Shown one piece after another: positions 27,653-35,178 of a stretch of DNA of 64,000 nucleotides. Both the position numbers and the translations under genes were made by a program. The DNA comes from Colwellia psychrerythraea 34H. Lineage in GTDB: Bacteria; Pseudomonadota; Gammaproteobacteria; Enterobacterales; Alteromonadaceae. Each line of letters begins with the position of its first letter. Position 1 is the first letter of the stretch. The notes under the pieces are model-generated. The model had not been told where the DNA came from. It saw only the letters and a program-made list of their open reading frames with translations, and did not search any database. Where the stretch lies: NCBI RefSeq assembly GCF_000012325.1, contig NC_003910.7:2914001-2978000 (forward strand). Direction: 5' to 3'.

Positions 27653-29704
27653 TTATTTTTTTGCGATTTTACCTAAAGATACAAAATCAAATGTTATCCG
27701 AGCTGCCTCATCTAAAAATGGGTCTAAATCATCAAGTTCATCAGATAAATCATCTAAATCGGTTACTTTCTCTTTACCTAAAAGCACAAGTTGTTCATTA
27801 ACACGTACTAAACGTTTACTTTTACGTTCTTCACGCTCAGATTTACGTGTTGCAAGGTTTAATGAAATAGTTTTATCATCTTTTTCCGCTTGATAAATAC
27901 TAATATCTTCCAATAAGTAATTAAACTCTGGATTTTCTTTAATACGTTGCTGATAAAGAGAACTCAGGTATTCAATATCTGTATTGAGTTCATTCAACGG
28001 CGAATATTTGGCTTTTTGAATTTGATCCCAAGGTAGTGCGTTTTCTTCTTTACTTTCGCCCCAATCTTCTGGGTTTACCGCAGCAGGGAAAGAGATGTCA
28101 GGTAGTACACCTCTATGCTGTGTACTACCGCCATTTATACGATAAAATTTAGCAATAGTATATTGAATGCTTCCTAAAGGCTTTTCATATAAGTCATATA
28201 CGCGACCTAAACCTCGGTGTTGTTGCACTGTACCTTTACCAAAAGTATGTTCACCAATAATGACACCACGACCATAATCTTGAATGGCAGCAGAGAATAT
28301 TTCAGAGGCTGAAGCACTGTAGCGATCAACCATTACAGTTAGGGGACCATCAAAAAAGCTAACACCATCGCGATCACTATTTACTTGAATACGATTTGCG
28401 CCATCTCTAATTTGAACAACAGGACCTTTATCGATAAACAAACCTGTTAATAAAGTCGCTTCGCTCAATGAGCCGCCGCCGTTACCGCGAAGGTCAACAA
28501 TGATGCCCTCAACTTCCTGCTCTTTAAGTTTGGCTATTTCTTTTTTTACATCTTTAGATAGGTTGTTGTAAAAGCTAGGTATAGTAATAACACCTAATTT
28601 TTTACTGTCTGCCACATCTGGATTTTCAAGATAAACCTCTGACTTTGCGGCTCTATCTTCTAATTTGATAATATCTCTAACGATAGAAACCACTTTAATA
28701 TTGGCTTCATCGTCACTATCACCTGATAATATTTGTAAGCGAACTGTAGTGCCTTTAGCACCTTTAATTAATTCGACCACATCATCTAAGCGCCAACCGA
28801 TAACATCTTCAAAATCTTTATCGCCTTGGGCAACGCCCACAATACGGTCTTTTGATTTTAATTGTTTAGACTTATCTGCCGGTCCACCCGTAACAACACG
28901 GTGAATAACAGTATAATCTTCAATTGAACGTAACTCTGCACCAATACCCTCAAGTGACAAGTTCATATCAACTTGGAATCGTTCTGCATTTCGCGGCGAT
29001 AAATATGAAGTATGTGGCTCAACAACACGAGCAAAGCTATTCATTACAAGTTGGAAAGCATCTTCACTTTCACTTTGCTTTAAACGTTTAATCGCGTACT
29101 CATAGCGTTTAGTTAATACTTCTTTAATTTTTGGCCATTCTTTCTTGGTTAATGTCAGGTTTAAAACATCTGATTTAACCTTTAACCGCCATAATTCATT
29201 CAACTCAGCTTCACTAACAGGCCAAGGTGCTTCTTCACGATCAAAAGAATAAATTTCTTCTTTGGTGAAATTGAAAGGGTTTTTATCGCCTTTACTATTT
29301 AATAAACTGACTGCATATTCATAACGTTCTAAACGTCTTTGCATATTTAGGTTATAAATATCGTAAGCGGTTGCCAACTTACCACGTGTCAATACAGTGT
29401 CGAATTCAAGACGATATTTCTGAAAATCATCAATATCAGTTGCTAAGAAAATATTTCTCGCATAATCGAGTTGTTTAATAAAACGATCAAAAACTTCACC
29501 TGATAGAGCATCATCAATGATGACTTTCTTATAATGCGCACGAGTGAATCGTGCCGTAATGCGCTTGCTTGCTGTAGCATGCTGAGATTCAGGCATGAGT
29601 ACAGGGAGTTCTTCTGGAGTGATTGGTTTTTCAAACGCAATAGCGCTTACAGATAAACCTAACGATAAAGATACGGCGAGAGCGATACGACAAAATTTTT
29701 GCAT
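27653..29704 (-). CDS. prc: Carboxy-terminal (tail-specific) processing protease
   Basis: This periplasmic serine protease of family S41 trims C-termini of envelope proteins and acts on cell-wall hydrolases together with NlpI in E. coli. The 683-residue length is close to E. coli Prc (682). It has a signal peptide ending AIAFE, an N-terminal helical domain, a PDZ domain at about 240-330 (EGIGAELRSIEDYTVIHRVV), and the catalytic Ser/Lys pair in RYSASASEIFSA near 463 and HTFGKGTVQ near 487. The C-terminal DUF3340 domain follows. It lies downstream of proQ, as in E. coli and many gammaproteobacteria. Confidence 0.97.
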   Translation of the reverse strand: MQKFCRIALAVSLSLGLSVSAIAFEKPITPEELPVLMPESQHATASKRITARFTRAHYKKVIIDDALSGEVFDRFIKQLDYARNIFLATDIDDFQKYRLEFDTVLTRGKLATAYDIYNLNMQRRLERYEYAVSLLNSKGDKNPFNFTKEEIYSFDREEAPWPVSEAELNELWRLKVKSDVLNLTLTKKEWPKIKEVLTKRYEYAIKRLKQSESEDAFQLVMNSFARVVEPHTSYLSPRNAERFQVDMNLSLEGIGAELRSIEDYTVIHRVVTGGPADKSKQLKSKDRIVGVAQGDKDFEDVIGWRLDDVVELIKGAKGTTVRLQILSGDSDDEANIKVVSIVRDIIKLEDRAAKSEVYLENPDVADSKKLGVITIPSFYNNLSKDVKKEIAKLKEQEVEGIIVDLRGNGGGSLSEATLLTGLFIDKGPVVQIRDGANRIQVNSDRDGVSFFDGPLTVMVDRYSASASEIFSAAIQDYGRGVIIGEHTFGKGTVQQHRGLGRVYDLYEKPLGSIQYTIAKFYRINGGSTQHRGVLPDISFPAAVNPEDWGESKEENALPWDQIQKAKYSPLNELNTDIEYLSSLYQQRIKENPEFNYLLEDISIYQAEKDDKTISLNLATRKSEREERKSKRLVRVNEQLVLLGKEKVTDLDDLSDELDDLDPFLDEAARITFDFVSLGKIAKK

Positions 29705-29791
29705 GCATTAACTTCCTATTCAATTTCTAAGTGACCTAACGGTTTCTGCTAGGCCTAGCCGCCAAACCTAATTATGGCGACTTTTGACTGC

Positions 29792-30454
29792 TTACAAGTA
29801 GATGTTTTGTAGTTGAGTTTTGATAACCATGCCAGAATCAAGTTGTACACTGATATCTTTACCTGAAATTTCAGTGATAGTCGCTTTCATTGGTGAATTA
29901 CCCAATTGCACTCTAACTTTACTACCTACGTTAATTGTAGTTGATTCAACAGATTTAAGTGGCTCTACTTCTTTTTTCACAGTTTTTTTCGGTGTTGACT
30001 TAACTGTTTTAAATTTAGTTGATTCACGTTTTTTATCAGCTGGCTTATTATTAGCTGCTTCTGTTGAGCCTTGTTTACCTTTATAAGGCTTTTTAGCATC
30101 GTTGTCTGTCGCTTTTTTGTTACCAAATTTTTCTTGGCTTTCTTTAAGCGTTTTGCTGGCATAAGCTGCTTGATCTTCATCAATTTCAGCAACGTCTTTG
30201 CCATCAACGTCTACACGTGAATTACCAACCTTGATAACTTTTAGATAACGCCAGCTGCTTGTATAATGTCTTAATGCTTGACGTAAACGTGTTTTGCTCA
30301 CCGTTTCATCATCATCAAGCTTTTCAGCTAGATCTTGGAATATACCAATTTTAAGGGGTTTAACAGGACCTTTAATTGAAAAACACTCTGGGAATTTTTC
30401 AGTTAAATAAGCAATGATGTCTTTCGTACTTGTACGTTTAATTTCAGTTTCCAT
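29792..30454 (-). CDS. proQ: RNA chaperone ProQ
   Basis: This FinO-family RNA-binding protein stabilises and matures many small RNAs and mRNA 3' ends. The 220-residue protein has the three expected parts: an N-terminal FinO domain (residues about 5-120, with the FPECFSIKGPVKPLKIGIFQ and RLRQALRHYTSSWRYLK motifs), a basic Lys/Ser/Thr-rich linker (about 120-165), and a C-terminal Tudor-like domain (NVGSKVRVQLGNSPMKATITEI). It is upstream of prc with 87 bases between, the conserved order. The basic linker makes the chemistry of the middle third unusual, but this is normal for ProQ. Confidence 0.96.
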   Translation of the reverse strand: METEIKRTSTKDIIAYLTEKFPECFSIKGPVKPLKIGIFQDLAEKLDDDETVSKTRLRQALRHYTSSWRYLKVIKVGNSRVDVDGKDVAEIDEDQAAYASKTLKESQEKFGNKKATDNDAKKPYKGKQGSTEAANNKPADKKRESTKFKTVKSTPKKTVKKEVEPLKSVESTTINVGSKVRVQLGNSPMKATITEISGKDISVQLDSGMVIKTQLQNIYL

Positions 30455-30565
30455 AGCTACACTTTTTTACAATTTTAATTAAATTAAGCTGATTTTATTT
30501 TTAAACAAGAATCACTCTATCAAGAACGACTCTAGCAAGAAAATAGCGCCAATGTTTATCTTTCT

Positions 30566-30853
30566 TTATTCTTCAGATTGAAGATGTTGCTCAGGATTAT
30601 CGAGCACATGCTTACACCAATCATATATATCATCTGTTTCTATCTCAGCAATCGCTTCTTGGCCTATCCAGGTATCCCAAATGAGTGCCAACAACTGCTC
30701 TAACACTTCCGTATCGATATTTTCATCCGCTAAGTCGTACATAGTATGATAAATTTCATTCATACGCTCAGCAACTTCTTCTTCCTGACCATCCCAGTCC
30801 CCAACAATTTCTTGGGTTACTAGATAGTCATGAATGACTACAAATTCTTTCAT
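30566..30853 (-). CDS. Unidentified small acidic protein upstream of proQ
   Basis: I do not recognise this 95-residue protein. It is strongly acidic (clusters such as DWDGQEEEVAERMNEIY and EIETDDIYDW), with four Trp-containing stretches, one Cys near residue 84 and no signal peptide or membrane segment. Predicted structure is mostly helical. It has a start with ACTTTC-AT rather than a strong ribosome site, but codon composition and position between msrC and proQ (all minus strand, gaps of 43 and 111 bases) support a real gene. The context suggests possible co-transcription with the sulfoxide reductase gene. Confidence 0.7.
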   Translation of the reverse strand: MKEFVVIHDYLVTQEIVGDWDGQEEEVAERMNEIYHTMYDLADENIDTEVLEQLLALIWDTWIGQEAIAEIETDDIYDWCKHVLDNPEQHLQSEE

Positions 30854-30896
30854 TAAACTTTCACTTTCTCTATAAATTTTAGACTACAGGGTAAAC

Positions 30897-31373
30897 TTAC
30901 GCATTGTCCATAGCAGTAATATTTTGCTCGAAAGCCTGTACTATCGACACAATGCCTTGTTCGTCTTCTAGGTTGAATCGATCAAACACTGTGCTATCAA
31001 TGTCTAAAATAGCAATCACTTTACCAGCGATTTTAACAGGAACAACTAGTTCAGCATTACTACTTGCATCACAAGCAATATGACCATCAAACTGATGAAC
31101 ATCTGAAATACGCTGAACTTCTCCTGTAAAAGAACAAGTACCACAAACGCCTTTACCGACAGGAATTCGAATACAAGCGACTTTACCTTGAAAAGGGCCA
31201 AGCACCAATTCACCATCAATAAGACGATAAAAGCCAACCCAATTTACATCAGCTAATCGCTCAAACAGCAAAGCACTGATATTTGCCATGTTTGCAATAA
31301 TATCAGATTCATCGTTTATTAGCGCTTTAGTTTGCCCTAATAGTTCATGATAAAATTCAGCTTGATTACTCAT
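30897..31373 (-). CDS. msrC: Free methionine-(R)-sulfoxide reductase (GAF domain)
   Basis: This 158-residue single GAF-domain enzyme reduces free L-methionine-(R)-S-oxide in the cytoplasm (the YebR/MsrC family). The three family cysteines are visible as Cys67 (GKVACIRIP), Cys77 (GKGVCGTC) and Cys101 (HIACDASSNAELVVP). Their spacing of 10 and 24 residues matches Cys84, Cys94 and Cys118 of the E. coli enzyme. The GKGVCGTCSFTGE and LDIDS motifs are also typical. In E. coli yebR also lies close to proQ and prc, so the local order supports the call. Confidence 0.93.
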   Translation of the reverse strand: MSNQAEFYHELLGQTKALINDESDIIANMANISALLFERLADVNWVGFYRLIDGELVLGPFQGKVACIRIPVGKGVCGTCSFTGEVQRISDVHQFDGHIACDASSNAELVVPVKIAGKVIAILDIDSTVFDRFNLEDEQGIVSIVQAFEQNITAMDNA

Positions 31374-31489
31374 TTAAAGGCACCATTGAAGAAAGCTATG
31401 ATAAAAAGCGCTAACATACCTAAAAACACACGATAATTAAAGCTTTTCTCGAACAAATGGCCAACTATTCCGAGTTATTAGTTCATTTA

Positions 31490-32317
31490 TCAATCTTGAA
31501 GGCTAAATTTCACTAAAACACGGGCGGTAATGCTTTGACTACCGATTAATGATGAATGCGCTCTTGGACTTGAGTCTTTCATCATTGCCTCTGCATACAT
31601 AGGACGATAATGATTACTTGACTGCTCTCTAATTAATTGTAATTTTTCTATTTTTCGCCCTGCCTGTTCAGCCATACGCTGAGCTTTTTTCCTTGCATGG
31701 CTAATAGCTTTTAATAAAGCTTGTTGGTAATACTCGTCTCTTCCCTCGACACTCATAGATAGTGAGGAAATATGACTGACATTTATTTTAATAATTTTCG
31801 TTAAAAAACTATCGTAGTCATCAATTTTATTAAAATTAACAGTAATTTGACGACTTAATTCAAATAATGGTCTTTTTTGTCCATTAACAGTATTTGTTTG
31901 TTGATTAATACTTTGGCCATCAATATAAACACTGCCTTGCCTAGCGTTATTAAGTTCAAGGCCCTGCACTTGAATTGAGGGTTTTTCTTCCACTATACGT
32001 AAATTAACCCGTGCAGAAGTTATATTTCTGTCCTTTACTGCAAGGCTTTTAGCTGCATTAACGACTGAATTACTCTTTTTATCTACTAATGCTTTTAACT
32101 TATTCGGTACGCGACCACGTTCAGTAATTGTTAACGTTAATGAAAATTGATCAGGTATAACCACCACACTGCCCTGACCTGAAACTTCAATCCCTGTATC
32201 ATCAAAAGAAAAAGCGTAGCTTGGTAACAATGAGCAAATCAAAAGTGTCGAGTACGATGTTATGCGCTTTAAGTTTAACAACGTATTTATAGGTGAACGA
32301 AAAGATAACAAATTCAT
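31490..32317 (-). CDS. SIMPL domain (DUF541) exported protein
   Basis: The 275-residue product has an N-terminal hydrophobic segment (ITSYSTLLICSLLPSYAFS) that is likely a signal peptide, preceded by a 20-residue basic lead. The SIMPL/DUF541 domain follows: IEVSGQGSVVVIPDQFSLTLTI at the start, then the alanine-rich helix (ALLKAISHARKKAQRMAEQAGRKI) and the final strand ITARVLVKFSL. E. coli YggE is the best-known relative and has been tied to oxidative stress, but the biochemical role is unknown. Ribosome-site support is weak, so the second in-frame start region cannot be excluded. Confidence 0.85.
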   Translation of the reverse strand: MNLLSFRSPINTLLNLKRITSYSTLLICSLLPSYAFSFDDTGIEVSGQGSVVVIPDQFSLTLTITERGRVPNKLKALVDKKSNSVVNAAKSLAVKDRNITSARVNLRIVEEKPSIQVQGLELNNARQGSVYIDGQSINQQTNTVNGQKRPLFELSRQITVNFNKIDDYDSFLTKIIKINVSHISSLSMSVEGRDEYYQQALLKAISHARKKAQRMAEQAGRKIEKLQLIREQSSNHYRPMYAEAMMKDSSPRAHSSLIGSQSITARVLVKFSLQD

Positions 32318-32501
32318 GTTAGCGCCTTAAATTAAGTGGTGAATGTACTGAACCCGTTACCTAAAAAATACTAGCCTTTGGAGGTTGTAATCCATTCATT
32401 GCTGCGCCTAAAACCAAGTAGACCAGCAAATTCTGAAAATGTATATTAAATGATAACGGGTGAATCGTTGTAAAAAGGAGGACGTTTCCCACTTAACTGC
32501 T

Positions 32502-33176
32502 TTATTTTTTATTGATAAACTTAAGAAAGTCTTCTTTCTCATCTTTGCTAGCTTTCTGCCACCAGTATTTGAGCATAGGAACCGTGTCTACCTTGTTGAT
32601 AACTTTGTTATTAAAGGCCTGGCTATCTACAGCAGTAGTTATGGTTGGACTATTGCTTTGAGAGATAACTACTGGGGCTGATAATGTGGTAACTACTTTA
32701 GTTACCTGTTTACCCAATTTATAATCACTAAGTGTCTCTAATTCTAACACCAATTCTTGTTTGTTTTCATCGAGCAAGATAACTTCTGGTGATTGAACAA
32801 AGCGCTCGGCCGAAGCTAAATCACTAATTTTACTTGTCGATAAAAATAATTCCTGCTGATTTTCTACTACCAGTTTAACGACGAAATAATCAGACTTTAC
32901 CAGTCTATCCTCACCCATATCTAAATCTTCAAAAACATCTTTATATTTAATGACTAAAGTATGTTTCCCTTGAGTTAAATCAATCGTTCGTTTTTTTGAT
33001 AAAAAACCATGTTCAACGGCTTTGTCATCAACGTCACGTAATATTAGATTATCAGAAACCGTTAATGTCGCAGCGTTAGCCTTAACAGCAATAAAACTGC
33101 CTAGCAGGAGGCTGGCACAAAGATAACTTAGTAGTGAATTGTTCAAAAATTTTGCGCGAGTGGTCATTGTAGTCAA
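32502..33176 (-). CDS. DUF2057 family exported protein
   Basis: This 224-residue secreted protein has a signal peptide (LLSYLCASLLLGSFIAVKANA). The mature N-terminus ATLTVSDNLILRDVDDKAVE and the KRTIDLTQGKHTLVIKYKDVFEDL strand pair match the DUF2057 (YccT/CsgI-like) pattern. CsgI of E. coli has been reported to inhibit curli formation, but no curli genes are visible here. The C-terminus MLKYWWQKASKDEKEDFLKFI is a helical tail seen in marine members. It is divergently transcribed from the ECF sigma gene across 149 bases. Confidence 0.8.
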   Translation of the reverse strand: MTTMTTRAKFLNNSLLSYLCASLLLGSFIAVKANAATLTVSDNLILRDVDDKAVEHGFLSKKRTIDLTQGKHTLVIKYKDVFEDLDMGEDRLVKSDYFVVKLVVENQQELFLSTSKISDLASAERFVQSPEVILLDENKQELVLELETLSDYKLGKQVTKVVTTLSAPVVISQSNSPTITTAVDSQAFNNKVINKVDTVPMLKYWWQKASKDEKEDFLKFINKK

Positions 33177-33262
33177 GCTTGAATCCTTTATAGGGGTGAT
33201 ATGTAATTACTCTTTATAAACTGCCTAGCGAATAAATAAAAGAAAAAAGATGTGATAAAGGT

Positions 33263-33292
33263 TAGACATTCATTCAACCCCATGCGTATTAT
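33263..33292 (+). promoter_or_regulatory. Possible promoter of the sigma/FecR/receptor unit
   Basis: TAGACA (33263-33268) and TATTAT (33287-33292) are each one base away from the sigma-70 consensus boxes and are 18 bases apart. They lie about 34 bases before the sigma-factor start. Weak by itself, but well placed. Confidence 0.4.
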
Positions 33293-33325
33293 CCATGCAA
33301 GTTAAAATGTAGTGAGCAAACATGG

Positions 33326-33904
33326 ATGGCAAGAAACTCGACATTAACAAACCTTTTTCTAAGTACTAAAAGAAATATGGGCCGTTTGATTAGTCATATC
33401 GTCAAAGCTGACGATATCGATGATATCGTCCAAGAAACCTTTATTAAGACTTATGAAGCCGACTTAAAGCAAGAAATTAAGTACGTTCGCAGCTATATGC
33501 TCAAAACGGCAAAAAACCTTGCGTTGAACCATGTAGCTCGATGGGATAATAAATATAATGATTCTCTAGAGGATTTTTCTCAGCCACCTGTTCAATTAAC
33601 TAGCGGAAAAGTTGAAGACGATTATGAAAGCAAAGAACAGTTCTTATTTTTTTGTCGAGCAACGGATCAACTATCAGGTTCAGTGCGTAAATGTTTTATT
33701 TTAAAAAAAGTTTACGGATTAAGCCAAAAAGAAATTGCTAGCTATTTAAATTTGAGTGAGAGCACAGTCGAAAAACACATAGCACAGGGTCTCCTTAAAA
33801 GTACAAAGTATATAAAACGAATGAATCACGGTCATAGTGTTAAAGGTGCTAAACAAAACCACCAAGTTCATAGCCTCCAAGTAAAAAAAACAGTTTTGAA
33901 ATAG
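33326..33904 (+). CDS. FecI-like ECF RNA polymerase sigma factor
   Basis: This 192-residue extracytoplasmic-function sigma factor has region 2 at about residues 15-60 (LISHIVKADDIDDIVQETFIKTYEADL) and region 4 at about 115-165 (KCFILKKVYGLSQKEIASYLNLSESTVEKHIAQGL), with the helix-turn-helix in the latter. A long basic tail (HGHSVKGAKQNHQVHSLQVKK) follows. It is followed 10 bases later by a FecR-type gene and then by a TonB-dependent receptor with a signalling domain, which is the cell-surface signalling arrangement. It probably drives transcription of the receptor when the anti-sigma FecR protein is triggered. An overlapping ATG at 33322 is out of frame. Confidence 0.92.
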   Translation: MARNSTLTNLFLSTKRNMGRLISHIVKADDIDDIVQETFIKTYEADLKQEIKYVRSYMLKTAKNLALNHVARWDNKYNDSLEDFSQPPVQLTSGKVEDDYESKEQFLFFCRATDQLSGSVRKCFILKKVYGLSQKEIASYLNLSESTVEKHIAQGLLKSTKYIKRMNHGHSVKGAKQNHQVHSLQVKKTVLK

Positions 33905-33914
33905 AGTAATAAGA

Positions 33915-35036
33915 ATGGGTAATGTAAGCCAACTATTCGGTAAAGATAACAAACAACAAGATTACAGTATTCAAGAAGATAGTATCCAAGACCTTGCTTG
34001 TCTTTGGATTAGTCGTATGGATCGTGGATTAAGTGCATCTGAACAACAAGAGCTCGTTGAGTGGTGTAAGCAAAAGACTCAACATCATAATGCGCTACTT
34101 GAGATGGCTTCTTACTGGGATGATTTAAGTGTTTTGAATGAATTAAGTGATTTATTTCCGTTAATACAACCCAAAGTTGGCAATCAACGAAACAAATTCT
34201 CTGCTATCGCCCTAGCGGCAAGTGTCGCCATTATTTCTATCATAGGTCTCAATACCTTCGTCAATGAATCATTTTTACCTTATTTACCGTCTTATCATGA
34301 ACAGACATTAACCCAAACTCAAACCTTGAAAACTCAAGTGGGTGAACAGACAAGTTTTACTTTGCAAGATGGTTCTCAAATTCAGTTAAATACTAACAGT
34401 CTTATCATAGTAGACTATAGCCCCACACAACGCCTACTCACACTCGTGCAAGGCGAAGCCCGTTTTGATGTCGCTAAAGATAAAAATCGTCCTTTTACCG
34501 TGACCGTTGGTGAAAAGTCTTTTACTGCACTGGGTACAATATTTAATGTCCAAAGAAACAATAATCAAGCAATGGAATTAGTTGTTACCGAAGGAAAAGT
34601 ATTAATTACCAAAGCAACAACTTCAATCACTGATATTAAAGACACCTTACTTTCAGTGAGTACGGCATTTATGCCCGATATACTTGAAGCCACATTAGTC
34701 ATCTCTGGTGAAAAAGCGGTGATAGCAGAAAATTCAGCACCGATTACTAAAACACCAGTCGAGAAAGTCTCTTTAGATCAAATTAACCGTGACCTAGCTT
34801 GGCAGCAAGGTATGCTTATTTTTGAAGGAGAGCCTTTATCAATGGCACTGGCTGAGATTAGCCGCTATACCTCCAGTAACTTTGAGATTGTTGACAGTAA
34901 ACTATCTGAGTTAACTGTCGCGGGTTACTTCAAAGCCGGGGATATTGATGGTCTATTAACCTCATTACAAAGTAACTTTGGCATTATTTATCGCAAAAAC
35001 TCCAGCGGCACTATTTTACTGTCCTCCGCAGAATAA
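33915..35036 (+). CDS. FecR-type anti-sigma/regulatory membrane protein
   Basis: This 373-residue protein has an N-terminal cytoplasmic DUF4880 domain (about residues 20-75, with CLWISRMDRGLSASEQQELVEW), a single transmembrane helix at about 97-115 (FSAIALAASVAIISIIGLNTF) and a periplasmic FecR domain at about 130-220 (TLQDGSQIQLNTNSLIIV, GEARFDVAKDKNRPFTV, GTIFNVQR). The C-terminal part (LAEISRYTSSNFEIVDSKL) is the STN-like end that contacts the receptor's signalling domain. It should hold or activate the upstream sigma factor according to receptor occupancy. The start lies 10 bases after the sigma-factor stop. It is co-transcribed with the sigma gene. Confidence 0.92.
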   Translation: MGNVSQLFGKDNKQQDYSIQEDSIQDLACLWISRMDRGLSASEQQELVEWCKQKTQHHNALLEMASYWDDLSVLNELSDLFPLIQPKVGNQRNKFSAIALAASVAIISIIGLNTFVNESFLPYLPSYHEQTLTQTQTLKTQVGEQTSFTLQDGSQIQLNTNSLIIVDYSPTQRLLTLVQGEARFDVAKDKNRPFTVTVGEKSFTALGTIFNVQRNNNQAMELVVTEGKVLITKATTSITDIKDTLLSVSTAFMPDILEATLVISGEKAVIAENSAPITKTPVEKVSLDQINRDLAWQQGMLIFEGEPLSMALAEISRYTSSNFEIVDSKLSELTVAGYFKAGDIDGLLTSLQSNFGIIYRKNSSGTILLSSAE

Positions 35037-35178
35037 TCACCATCATCTCGAAAATCCTCTCTTATTTACTTGATTAATAGCTGGTATTTTTTACTGGCTA
35101 TTTAACTACAGATAGAACAATATAAAAAAAAACAAAAAATAAATTAGAGGATTCCCCCTGCTTAACTGTTTATTACTA

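Noticed and set aside
32352..32461. A further copy of the TACCCGTTACC repeat between the SIMPL and DUF2057 genes
   Set aside because: Only the 8-base ends ACCCGTTA/TAACGGGT match, and the interior shows no similarity to the shared core. It may be chance or a very degraded copy.
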